This document shows, piece by piece, positions 11,647-21,326 of a DNA stretch of 64,000 nucleotides (its first letter is position 1; the number at the start of each line of letters is the position of its first letter). A model generated the notes under the pieces. That model did not search any database. It saw only the letters and a list, made by a program, of their open reading frames with translations, and was not told the origin of the DNA. The stretch covers positions 496,001 to 560,000 of the forward strand of contig VWND01000013.1 in NCBI GenBank assembly GCA_009599575.1, read 5' to 3'. A program made the position numbers and the translations under genes. The DNA comes from Blumeriella jaapii. Its lineage: Eukaryota > Ascomycota > Leotiomycetes > Helotiales > Drepanopezizaceae.

Positions 11647-11978
11647 TCAGCCCCCGTAGTCTGGGAGAAAAAGTCAGTGACAAGTACGACGCAGATTGGC
11701 AGAGATTCGCTGTGCACCAACCAGTATCTCGCGTGCCGTCGTCGTCGTCGCCAGGCTTCTGGCTGTTGTTGTTGCCGTCGAAGCGAGGCATCTTCTCGCC
11801 ATAGTCTGGTAGCAGCTTAGCACGCAGTGGTTGAGAAATCGGGCATGCGGGTAAAAAGAAGTATCCACGCTTTCTCTCACATCTAGGGAGACGTACCTGT
11901 ATCTCTCTCCGCGCCGCTTTTCGGCTCGTCCCTTGCCGAAGCGAAGCGAGTTGTTGTTGTGAAGGTTGAAGCGGCCAT
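11647..11978 (-). CDS. putative tiny hydrophilic protein with repeated RDTDYG junctions
   Basis: Not recognised; assembled here from splice signals. Exons 11897-11978, 11722-11805 and 11647-11660 give 59 residues from an ATG in good context (CACAATGGCC). Intron 1 (91 nt) has GTACGT and CTGCTACCAG. Intron 2 (61 nt) has GTTGGT, CACTGAC and TTTTTCTCCCAG. The start resembles a weak mitochondrial presequence (MAASTFTTTTRFASARDE). The rest is very hydrophilic (GEKMPRFDGNNNSQKPGDDD). Both junctions fall in the same place and phase, recreating ERDTDYG and TRDTDYG, as if an exon had been duplicated. It could be a small LEA-like or mitochondrial stress protein, but that is conjecture. A longer gene is possible if other splice sites are used. 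Confidence 0.4.
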
Positions 11979-12206
11979 TGTGAGTGTTGAGATGGGAATC
12001 CGGACTTGTTTGAGAGCCAATGTACCAGTGATTCTCAGCAGATGTATTGAAAGAGTACTTGTAGAGTACTCTCCGTGTGTGCTTGCTGTTGGTGTGAGAG
12101 CGAACAGACGTGATGCCCAGAGAGAGACATGTCTATATATCAGTCATCGCGGAAGGCTTCAACCTCGACTGGAACGAGGCCATGCTGGGGAGAGGAAGGG
12201 CTATGA

Positions 12207-12410
12207 TTAGCCAGCCGCGGCCTCAGCGTCCTTGTATCGCAGGTAAGCATCGAAGGAGCCTGGCGGGCCGGTGAGGAATTGGGGCGAGTGCCAGTTCGGC
12301 CTGGGGATTGCGCCTTGCCGGTCCATATCAAACATACCAAAGCGGCGGAGGGTGACGCTGGAGTTTGGGAAAGTCGCCTGAAAAGCCGTCTGAGAAGGGG
12401 AAAGGTTCAT
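12207..12410 (-). CDS. possible 67-residue hypothetical protein
   Basis: A minus-strand frame runs from an ATG at 12410 to a stop at 12207. Its product is short, Pro/Phe-rich and has no membrane span. Internal strings FGMFDMDRQGAIPRPNW and SPQFLTGPPGSFDAYLRYKD look protein-like. A plausible intron (GTAAGC...CTAG) lies just upstream at about 12427-12468. The in-frame sequence PAWMNLSPS extends beyond the ATG, so this may be the last exon of a longer gene whose first exon I could not place. The family is not recognised. Confidence 0.35.
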   Translation of the reverse strand: MNLSPSQTAFQATFPNSSVTLRRFGMFDMDRQGAIPRPNWHSPQFLTGPPGSFDAYLRYKDAEAAAG

Positions 12411-13215
12411 CCAGGCTGGAGGATGTCTTCTAGGCTGTCGACTTGGGCGGGTTCGGGGATTGGCTTACCTCGCGGAGCCAAGGGGCCTGAGCCTGACTCC
12501 CTCGAGGTAGCAAGCACAGTGCAGCAGTGCAAGTCATCCACGCCGAATGACACATGCACGAATGGTTATCTCGGGCTTCTTACAGTACAGTATAGTACTG
12601 TACAGTAGCAGACTGACAGACAGTCGAGGCTGGTGTGGCAGTGGTGGCAGTGGTGGCGGAGAGCCCTGCCTGCTATCGACGTTGGGGTGCGTCCAGCCCC
12701 CGGCCGGGTTTGGGCGGTGCCTTGCATACATACTGTACAGTACATGTGTCTGTCTTAGCCTACCGTATACATGTACAGTATCTACGTACCAGTACCGGCT
12801 GCGATCTACAGCACCGTCCACGCCGAGTTGCCAGTCAGTCATAGATCCCATAAGGCATGCCGCCTGATGTCTGACGCATTCCTGACCCATGGGCCACGAC
12901 TGGGGACGGCGATCCAAAACCACGCAGGGCCGGATACGACGATTGGGATGCTGGAAAGAGACTCCGTGGGGCTTGATTGTTGACTCATGCATTCATGCAA
13001 TCATTCATTCATTCATTCATTCACTCATCAAACGTCCGGTCTACTTTGGCTGTCTTGAGCCTTCTCCTGCCGCTAAGAGAACACACCACACCATATGGCG
13101 AGAATATACAGAGAAGGTTATGCAAGCACAGATCGTGCATCCTTAGTTTGCTGAAGCGCCGTTACGCGCCTCTTTCCGGCCGGTACGATGTCCTCCCCCC
13201 TATCCCAATGTTGTT
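12411..13215. other. intergenic region dense in TACAGTA palindromes
   Basis: No gene is seen. It contains one of the densest groups of the TACAGTA/TACTGTA element (12581-12607, 12731-12742, 12774-12780) and an (ATTC)n run at 13001-13023. It separates the 3' end of the zinc-cluster gene from the small ORF above. Confidence 0.6.
12581..12607. repeat. TACAGTA/TACTGTA cluster (four copies)
   Basis: Four heptamer copies in 27 bp: three TACAGTA and one TACTGTA, the last two forming the perfect palindrome TACTGTACAGTA. A second full palindrome lies 120 bp away at 12731-12742. See the window-wide finding on this element. Confidence 0.8.
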
Positions 13216-16127
13216 TTACTTAGATAAGAAGTCATCCAAGAAAACGCACGCTAACCTTCCAGCATCAGTGTACTCCGACTCGAGATCGCAGTCGGTCGAC
13301 TTGTGTGAACGGATTTCTGATTCTAGTGCGAAGCGTCAGCCTTGAAGACCCGTTGGATAAGAGCCTACTTACCAAATTCGCCGGCAATCTTCTGCAGGTC
13401 TTTGACGAATCGGGACACGTCGTGGTCAACCGGTTTGGCTTTCCTTTGGAAGGCGTCAATGCCATCCCGTATCGGATTACAGGCCTCCTTGCCCCCTTTC
13501 CGAGTCTTGAATTTCCAGTGGAATATCTCTTTGCACCGATCGAATAGCTCTTTTTGCGTCAACCGCACCAGCTCCTGGAAGGCCTCACGCTCCGTCGGTG
13601 CTTGGTGGCCATGATGCTTTATCCGCCCTTCGCAGAAATAGTACGCCGCTCCGAGTGTCTTGTCCATGACTAGGACCAGCATGAGGAACACGCCGAAAGC
13701 AACGGCCCAGTCCTTATCCTTTGCTGTACTCGAGGTTGTAGCCCACATCATGTGTCCCCAATCTTTCAGAACCATCCAGATTCGCCCTTGCTGCAGGAGG
13801 AAGAAAGCGAGTTTGATCTGCCTCTGCGCGCATCTCGGGGCGGATCGTCGGGGAAATTCTTGTTGAAGGTGGTCTTCAACTATGCGCAGTGATTCTTGGT
13901 CGAGGATAAGGCTTCGTTCGAGGATCACGGAGGTTACGTGCATTTCGAGGGCTCGACGAAGAATTTCGCACTAAGATGTGTCAGCAACTACACCGTGACG
14001 ATGAGGACAGGAACACACGACGCACCTCGTTGTCAGCGGCATTTCCCGCGCTGTAGTAGCTCGCGACAGCTCCTAGCAGACGTCGAGGAAGGTCCGAATC
14101 TTGATCCACGTATGCCGTCGGAAGGTACATTCCAACATCGCTCTGCACAATGTCTTGAACATACAGAGCATACGAATCCTGCATCTCCTCCATAGCAGCA
14201 AGCGGTATCCCAAGCGGGGGGCTCGGTTTTCGCACAAGTTGAGGGCGCGCAGTGCCCTTTGAGACTGCCTGGTGGTGGAAACCCATCTCAGAAGAGCTGC
14301 TCCGCAGCGCCAGTGCCACAACTTCAGCTTGGAGAAACTTTCTATATCCCCAGTTCATTTGGATGCACATGGATTGGGTGCCCCAACTAGACGCGTTCCT
14401 TGTTACGAACGACTCAACATTGGCTATGGTAAAGTGTCCCATCAGATACGCTATCGAACGTCAGAACTCTGCTAGCTGGCCCCAAGGGGAGATGCTTACA
14501 TGGCACCAGGAACGTTGACAGTGACTCGAGTGGGTCATTGAAACAAGAGAACTTGCAGAACCGTCTCAAATTTGCGAGTCTTGCACACTGTTCACAGGGC
14601 CTTCCAGGCGAGCAAGGAGAACACTGCAAGACTTAGCATGCTCTCGATATCACGTTCGGAAGGCAAACCTTTGTTTTGGAAATATGACAAGCCCAACAGG
14701 CCTTGGCATCTCTGACCTCACGAGCCTGCTTCTTCTCGATGGTAGTCAGACATCGTTGTCGTCCGCGTAAAGCTTTCTTCTTTGAAGGCTTCGAGAGGGA
14801 GTTATAGATATGCGAATGGCGTATCTCTATCTGCTGGTGAGGCAGTGAAGATGTGCAAGGCGGAGGAGTGGGCTGCGAGACTGAAGAGCCATTCGACGGA
14901 GTATAATTACTAGCGGCTTGAGAAACAATTGCCCAGGAACCGTCATTATCACTAATCGGGCTGACGGGATCTGCACCATTATACTGGGCATTGGATTGGT
15001 AGACATCAAGAAAGCCTTGCCGCGTTATGTGAGTCTCGTACGATGTGCCTCGCACAGGCTCGAATGCTACTCCGCCTGAACTTGCGTTGTGCCGATAGGC
15101 GCCGTCCTGTGAACTCCAAGGGGCGCTGGGATGCTGGGGCACTCCGGGGATGTCCTCAATTTGCAGTTGCAGTTGTTGGTGAGGTGCTGTCAGAGTTATC
15201 GCTGACCACTGGGCAGCTTCTGTTTCGTACAAATTCATGTCACTGCTCCAATGCGGCACTAAACCGTTCCCGAACTCGAAGCTAACCGGGAAGTGGGAAG
15301 AGCCTGATCCCGCTACGTTTGAAGACGAGGCATCGAAGTTCTGGCCTATTTGATGAAACTCCTCTGTCATAATCGTCAGTGTTGTGCCAAGGATGGTCCA
15401 ATCTCCAGTAAGCAAAGAATAAATCATCGCCTGACCAACCAATTCAAAAGATAAGTCGCTTACTGGGAAGTTCCAGATCACCGATCGGATTTCCAGAAGG
15501 ATCGAAATGGCCACTGGTCAATGGATAAATGTACGTCTCCGAGATGGAAGATGTACCCGTGTTGGCCGCTGAGAAGCTCATGCTATTAACATCGAAGTCT
15601 CCCAGGCTTATGATTTGCATGTCTGCCATGCCGTCCATCTCAGAGCTCAGATTGCTGGTTTGAGGAGCGGTGATGGCCCAGGAAGTCTCCTGAAAATGAT
15701 GCACCCCGCTGGATGGGGGTTGGCCATGGCCTCCATCACAGTTCTCCGTCTGCTGAGCGGCAGATTGTGACTGGTCAACTTGCAAAGGGAATGCAGGGGA
15801 AGATAGCAACAACCAGGTCTCGTCCGGACAGTTTTGGTCGACCACGGGACTGGTGTTCGAGAAACTAGTTGAAGGGCGGGAGAGCTCGAAGTGTCCCAGG
15901 TGATCCCGACCTGGAGACTGTCCGTGAAGTTGCTGGTCCTCGTGGTTCTCGTGACATGACTGCTCCGGCGACGAAGGGTTAAGGGGCAGAGCGGTGTTGT
16001 TGTATCGTGACGAGTGGCCCGGACGCTTGCGATATGCGTTTTTGTTCTCTCTCCTGGCGGCTTTTACTGTGCGCGGCGGCACCGGTCCGACGCTGACACC
16101 AGCGGCATGCGAGGTCACGGTTTCCAT
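13216..16127 (-). CDS. fungal transcription factor with a central Zn2Cys6 cluster
   Basis: Six exons: 15464-16127, 14669-15363, 14500-14623, 14026-14450, 13373-13970 and 13216-13322, giving 870 residues. All five introns are GT-AG (100, 45, 49, 55 and 50 nt) and restore one continuous frame. The first 450 residues are low-complexity (Ser, Pro, Gln, Asn), with a basic patch near residue 25 (KAARRENKNAYRKRPG). The zinc cluster is split by intron 2: CWACHISKTKC then SPCSPGRPCEQC, giving C-x2-C-x6-C and a downstream C-x2-C...C set, followed by RRFCKFSCFNDPLE. The C-terminal half (about 500-870) is helical with hydrophobic patches. Most zinc-cluster regulators carry the DNA-binding domain at the N-terminus, so the central position is notable. 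Targets are unknown. The last exon (ending DDFLSK) is the least certain part. Confidence 0.8.
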
Positions 16128-16631
16128 CGTCCTATAAGATGCTCATGGTGTTGCTGCCAATGAACGGGCGAGGCATCCACGATGCAGACGAGCAAGCGCA
16201 GGCACGTTGGTGTGGTGAATTGAGAGGAGAGGAAGATGCTAAGTCGCCACAAAAACCGAGTAGCAGGTAAGCATGAAGGCATTGTGGAGAAGCCGAGAAG
16301 TCGAGAAATCGAGAGAGGACGAAAGGACGAAAAGCAAAGGGCGAAGAGTCGGAAGCTGTCAGCTCATCGTCATGTGATTCGCCGCATGAGCACTAGGCTA
16401 CATCAGGGACACCGAGTAGGTGTCGAGGAATCGAAGGCTCCTTTCTTTTGTTTTCGTGACTTAAGTGCATAAACTCGACGCATTCAAAGTGAGGATATAC
16501 TAATTCGTGAGAGTGGTTCATTTAACCTCAACCGTTCATTTTCACGAATTACAATGATAGATCGAGGGCTGAGATCCCCAGACCGCACTGGTTCCACTCT
16601 ACCTCTCACTCCTGAGATGCGAGACACCTTT
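16128..16631. other. intergenic, promoter of the zinc-cluster gene
   Basis: About 500 bp between two minus-strand genes, holding the 5' region of the zinc-cluster factor and the 3' region of the tetraspanin. GAGAAAG-rich purine sequence occurs at about 16280-16350. No gene is seen. Confidence 0.5.
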
Positions 16632-17647
16632 CTAGGTACGCCATGCATTTTCTCCCTCAGCCAGCTGCGATGGCTCTACTCTGGGACCTTGGCCGTGTTC
16701 TCCGCTCGGAGCGTCAATCGCACGTATTGGAGACTCTTCTTCACTTGGCTCGTCGCGGTACTCCCCGGCATTCTCCTCGATCAACCTGCGCACATGAGCT
16801 CTATTGTCTTCTTCCGGTTCCTCGGAACGGTCGTGGCCATTGCGCTTGAAGCGGCGAGCCCACTGACTGAACGAGGTGCTGGTAAGGAGGGAGATGACAG
16901 AGAGGACCTGTTGTGCCGAGAGTTCAGTGACGTTAGGAACAAAGTTGGGGGGTTTAGAAAAGCCTAATCTTGCTTACCTTGATAGTGAACATGACTACGG
17001 CAACAAGTAGCAGCAACCCGGCATTGACTTGCTCCGCTCTTCTCCAAGACCCAGCACACGGCCGACTTCGATTGAAGGTCGCTGCACAAGAAGGAGGCTC
17101 AGTAAAAGGCCATGATCGGTCACGGACGGTGTTGAGCCCGCAACAGTTGAAGGCATCCTGAATCGCTTTGATAGCCTCGACATCCTTCGCATTGAAAAGT
17201 TGATACCACCTGGCCTGCAAGCCACATTTTAGGGAGGATGGTGGCAGGATGTGGGTCAAGGCGAGAGTAGCGACAACCGTCTCGTAGATCAACTGGAACC
17301 CGATGACGGCAATGAGGGGGATGGTAAGTTGATACGGCTCGGCATCTGATGTTCGGCGCACCAGACCGTAAGACCCTCGGACTGAGATGGCGGTGATGAA
17401 GGGTAAAACGACCGTGAAGAGCGCAAGAGCATGCGGGATGGGTAGATTGAGGGTCCGAATCTGCGTGTACGCGTAGCTAGGAACGATGAGATCCTCTTGC
17501 TCGCCTGAAACGTTGACAGGTGGCTTACCCCGCGATAGCTGTCAAGACGAGGAGAAGCTTTGGATATTAGCGTGGGCAGAAATGCTTGTCGACGATACTC
17601 ACGAGTGGAACGGCGAGCAGAGTCAGCCTCATCCAGACCCTGCTCAT
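16632..17647 (-). CDS. tetraspanin (fungal Tsp3 type)
   Basis: Three exons: 17603-17647, 16978-17538 and 16632-16907, giving 293 residues. Introns of 64 and 70 nt have GTGAGT and GTAAGC donors. A short N-terminal span (MSRVWMRLTLLAVPL) leads to a small first loop, then two spans in the middle (ALALFTVVLPFITAISV; LTIPLIAVIGFQLIYETVV). The large extracellular loop carries the family hallmark CCG (FNCCGLNTV) and further cysteines (SCAA, PCAGS). The fourth span is GLLLLVAVVMFTIKVLSVIS. The tail is cytosolic, charged and Glu-rich. Fungal tetraspanins organise plasma-membrane or ER/vacuolar microdomains; Pls1 acts in appressoria, while Tsp3 roles are less clear. It shares a 440-bp divergent promoter with SNX3. 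Confidence 0.88.
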
Positions 17648-18086
17648 CTTGACAAGACAAGCCTGGTTGGTATTCGGAGCAGATCAGTAGCTCGCGGTGA
17701 CGGAGGGAGGCGAGCGTACTTATGAGGTCTCAAAACTCGACAATGAGGCAGCGTCTGCTACTTGAGGTACCGACACGCACGGGTTTCTGAAGAAGAGGAG
17801 TGGGAAGATAATTTGGTCCTGACAAACGGGGTACCGGCATGCCACGTGACCAAACTGCCCCTCAGCTCGGTTCTACTGCGTGCGCAGCTCCAGTGCCATC
17901 CCCGTCTCAGACAATCACGATCACGACGACCTGAATCCTTACAGTAGAACACCACCGTCACACGGCGCCCCTTCTCACGACCTACAAGAGTCTCTCCAAG
18001 ACCATCCCCAGATTGCAGGCCAAGCGCCAAACTCAACACGAACCTTCTCCAGCATACAGGCCTGGCGCCAACCAAACACCGCCGTC

Positions 18087-18721
18087 ATGCAGGCAATGCC
18101 CGATTCGCGCCAGCAGAGCTTCGAGGAGATCTACGGCCCGCCAGAGAACTTCCTAGAGATAGAGGTTCGTCGCAACGGCTCCCTACGCGCTCAGGCATCC
18201 CCATCTTGCTTGCGGGAAAGCCTCACTCCACAATCGCAGTCAGCAGCTCACTCCGCCCCAGGTCAAGAACCCGCGTACCCATGGCATGGGCCGTGGCATG
18301 TATACCGACTACGAGATTGTCTGTCGCACGAACATCCCAGCTTTCAAGCTCCGCCACAGCAACGTCCGCAGACGATACTCCGACTTCGAATACTTCCGTG
18401 ACATCCTGGAGAGAGAGTCTGCGCGTGTGACGATTCCTCCGCTGCCTGGCAAAGTCTTCACCAATCGTTTCAGTGACGACGTGATTGAGCATAGGCGGGA
18501 GGGTCTGCAACGGTTCTTGCAGATCGTCGTCGGCCATCCGTTGTTGCAGACTGGCAGTAAAGTTTTGGCTGGCTTCGTACAGGGTGAGTTGGGCTCCGTC
18601 ACGGGGGAGAGAGGGCCTGCGCAGCGCCGGCAGAAACGTGGAGTCGGCTTCGTGCGGGAATCGTCAGTGAGAAGCAGCTAATGCGACTATAGATCCTAAC
18701 TGGGACCGGAATGCGTGGTGA
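18087..18721 (+). CDS. SNX3: sorting nexin 3 (PX-domain retromer cargo adaptor)
   Basis: Three exons: 18087-18164, 18262-18583 and 18693-18721, giving 142 residues, the usual SNX3/Grd19 length. Intron 1 has a GTTCGT donor; intron 2 GTGAGT. The start [20 protein letters not shown] is the conserved fungal N-terminus, which fixes the ATG at 18087 over upstream in-frame ATGs. The PX domain has the PI3P-binding [13 protein letters not shown] and the Pro-rich turn [13 protein letters not shown]. The last exon encodes the conserved C-terminus DPNWDRNAW. The protein binds PI3P on early endosomes and recycles cargo to the Golgi with retromer. A TACAGTA copy lies about 146 bp upstream of the start. Confidence 0.95.
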
Positions 18722-19258
18722 ATTGGACTGGACGAGTCTGGCAAACGTAGAGCCCGAAAGTTGCAGAAGTCTTGTCCGATAACCGCGCCGGCTACACAAC
18801 ACAACTTGAACCCATTACAAAGATCGCACACAGTATGATTGCATGATGGGGAGGCCGGGCGTTGGAGTGAGGAGTATTAGGAAATTGAACATTAGTCGCG
18901 AGGGAATCGAATTTCAGGCGTTGCGAATCAAGCGTTGCTTTTATCTTGCTTTTGCTTGCGTCTTTCTCCGGGATGTAAAAGTGCAGCAGCTTTCGGCTAC
19001 AAGCCACCATCATATGGTACAATCTTATCTACAAATACCCGCCCGTCCGCGTGAGTTGCGGTGATCCAAGCATACTCGTACAAGGTTGCCCATCACCCGA
19101 CGCCGTTGCCCCTGGGTCTTCTATTGTACATCGACCTCCCAGTCCCGAGAGAGCGTGTTGCTCATACCGTACAGATGACCGAAGAGCACGCGGTCAGTTC
19201 GAACGCCGAACCGTTCCCAGCTACTTTTACACGGGGTTGTCCCAATCTCGGCCGCGCT
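18722..19258. other. convergent intergenic region
   Basis: Separates the 3' ends of SNX3 and the RIM2 carrier. No gene or repeat is seen. Confidence 0.5.
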
Positions 19259-20561
19259 CTATTCCGGGGCGTGCAAGAGCTTCAAAACCCCTTCGTAGAT
19301 CCCGAACATGATGGCGGCGCTGGGCACTGTCCTTAGCAGATGAGGGGTGAGTCCGCCGTACATGGCTACCATGCCCTCTTCTTTCCATACCAGCTTGAAG
19401 CACTGTATGAGGCCGGTGTATTTGGGCCGGCCGTTTTCCGTGGGCGCTTGGCGAAGGCGAGTACGAGCGACCTGCAATCTCGTCAGTCTGGTAGTTGCTC
19501 AAAGCGATTGGAGTCTTGCCTCATGAGGGTAGGTCGCAAGAGCCGCCACGAGTTTGGCACTCCCAGCAGATCCTACACTCCCCGTCCAGTCCACCGTTTT
19601 GTCCCACCAGGTCTTCGGTCTCCCACTGGCGATGATTGTGCTCTCCCGTTTTGCCAGAGACTTTTTCATCTGCTCGTACAGCACCCAATGTACCGCAGTC
19701 TCCGCGGCGCCCAGATAACTTGCACTCATTCCTTTGTAGAGGCCCGGAAACCCCTCCTGCCTCACAACCTGTTTGATACAATCCCACGAATTCTTGTACC
19801 TCCTCGGAACCACCCCTCCCGTTCTCTCCACCACATTCTTGTCGAGCTGTAACCGCGTCTTGATCAACCAGATCGGATTGGTCACTGTCGACGTGACGAT
19901 CCCCGCTGCTGCCGCCGCACACAAGACTACCCACGCGGACTCCTTCCCGTTGTTCCCATACTCTGCGATAATCCGCTTGCCATTCCCGACCACGAAGAAG
20001 TTGATGGACCGCGCTGGGATCACACCGACCAGATTCGGTCCTAAGCCCTTGAACAGTGCCCTCCAGCCCTCGGTTCTATGCACCGAGCCTAAGATCTGAA
20101 ATGTCTCCCGGAAATGCAGCAGGCCGCTGCGAAAGGCAGAGAGGTGCGCGTGCGGCGAAATGCCTTTCGCCAGGCGGGTCTGGGCAAGCTGTGCTTGGTA
20201 GAAATCCGATTGTAAGCGCGTCTTGAGGACATCGAGAGGTGCGGTCAGCGCTGCTGCGGTCATTCCTCCTATACTGTGCGAGGAGTCAGCATGTGTGTCT
20301 CTGTCTTGGTGGAAAGGAGCGGGGGGCGACGTGCCCTCCAGCGACGAAATGCGCCCATGACTTTGCCACAGGCGCAGGCTTCGTTGCTAACGATCCGACA
20401 TATCTCGTCTGAAGAGGAGCCCCAGTTGAACCGTCTCTCCCGCTGGCAGGATTTGCGTCGGTGGGGAAGAAAGCTGCTGCTCCGGAGGAGAGGTGCTGCT
20501 GTGCATGAAGGTGAAAATTGAGAGCACTAGGCTCTCCAGGAATTGAAAGAATTATGAACAC
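19259..20561 (-). CDS. RIM2: mitochondrial pyrimidine-nucleotide carrier (RIM2 type)
   Basis: Exons 20335-20561 (5' end unresolved), 19520-20273 and 19259-19471. Three mitochondrial carrier repeats are visible with P-x-[DE]-x-x-[RK] signatures (PLDVLKTRLQ, PIWLIKTRLQ, PHEVARTRLRQAP) and RALFKGLGPNLVGVIPARS. The split KSWAHFVAGG / IGGMTAAALT and the order of repeats match Rim2/SLC25A33-36, which exchange pyrimidine nucleotides across the inner membrane for mtDNA maintenance. Both introns must use GC donors: 20274-20334 (GCACGT...CACAG) and 19472-19519 (GCAAGA...TGCAG). These are the only joins that keep the conserved sequence in frame. No in-frame ATG exists in the first exon. The ATG at 20506 is one base out of frame, so an upstream exon or an indel is needed. 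Identity is firm; the 5' end is not. Confidence 0.88.
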
Positions 20562-21326
20562 GGCTTGGAAGTATTTTGGCAGACAAAAGATTCGAAAAAG
20601 CAGCTTCGCAGTGACTGGTTGTCACAACAGTGCAGGTTCGAAGCTGAGAATGCGGTCGAGATGGATCGCGTTCTCGATGTCTCATAAATTATTTCAGTGA
20701 CGGCGATAAAGCGGGTCGGGGCAGCCCACTAGGACCAAAAAAGGGGGTCGTTTGTCGTTTCGCTTACCTAAAATGGAAGAGCTGTGGCTGAGATTTCACT
20801 GTAAAGAGGCGACACTGAAATACTTGTCATAGTATCAAGAGCTATGAATGCGACCCAAGCGTATGTTCTCTCAAGAGTATAATGGATTTGTAGGAGGGTA
20901 TACATTTGTTTGGTTGTGCCGACGATGCCTAGCAAGTAGCTAAGTACTGTCACCGGCAAGCTGTGTTCCCTTGCCACTGGGATTACAATGACAATTAGTA
21001 GCACAAGCCATCGCGAATTCATGGCGGTGGTTTATGCGGATTCGATTGTACCGAGCTAGTTGAATCAAGCTCAGAAAGGCTACATTCAGCATTTCTCAAC
21101 CCCCGATTTCGATAACGCCTTGCTCAACACCCTGGGGGAATTAGGTAGATAGTCATACATGGGCTCTTGTTGAAGACGAGCTGCACAAGTTGGACACGCT
21201 CACAGCAAACTCCTCGAACGCCTTCTCTGCCATTCGCCCATCCATACTCCTTCCTTCCCAGTGTCCACAGTGTAAAGAAAACCTTCTCATTCTCTCCGGA
21301 AGCCCTCGATTCTTAAATCCGCTGGA
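20562..21326. other. intergenic region with an unassigned small hydrophobic ORF
   Basis: Promoter side of RIM2 and 3' side of the SET-domain gene. A minus-strand frame at 20768-21022 (84 codons, good ATG context, two hydrophobic stretches) stops exactly at a TAG followed by a GTAAGC donor. It could be an unrecognised exon or chance. Confidence 0.35.

Noticed and set aside
17506..17530. Apparent 24-nt intron (GTAAGCC...TTTCAG) in the tetraspanin
   Set aside because: Too short to splice, divisible by three and open in frame; it encodes GKPPVNVS in the first extracellular loop.
20768..21022. 84-codon minus-strand hydrophobic ORF with good start context
   Set aside because: No family resemblance, and its stop coincides with a splice-donor-like TAG|GTAAGC. 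It may be an exon fragment, but no partner exon gave a coherent frame.
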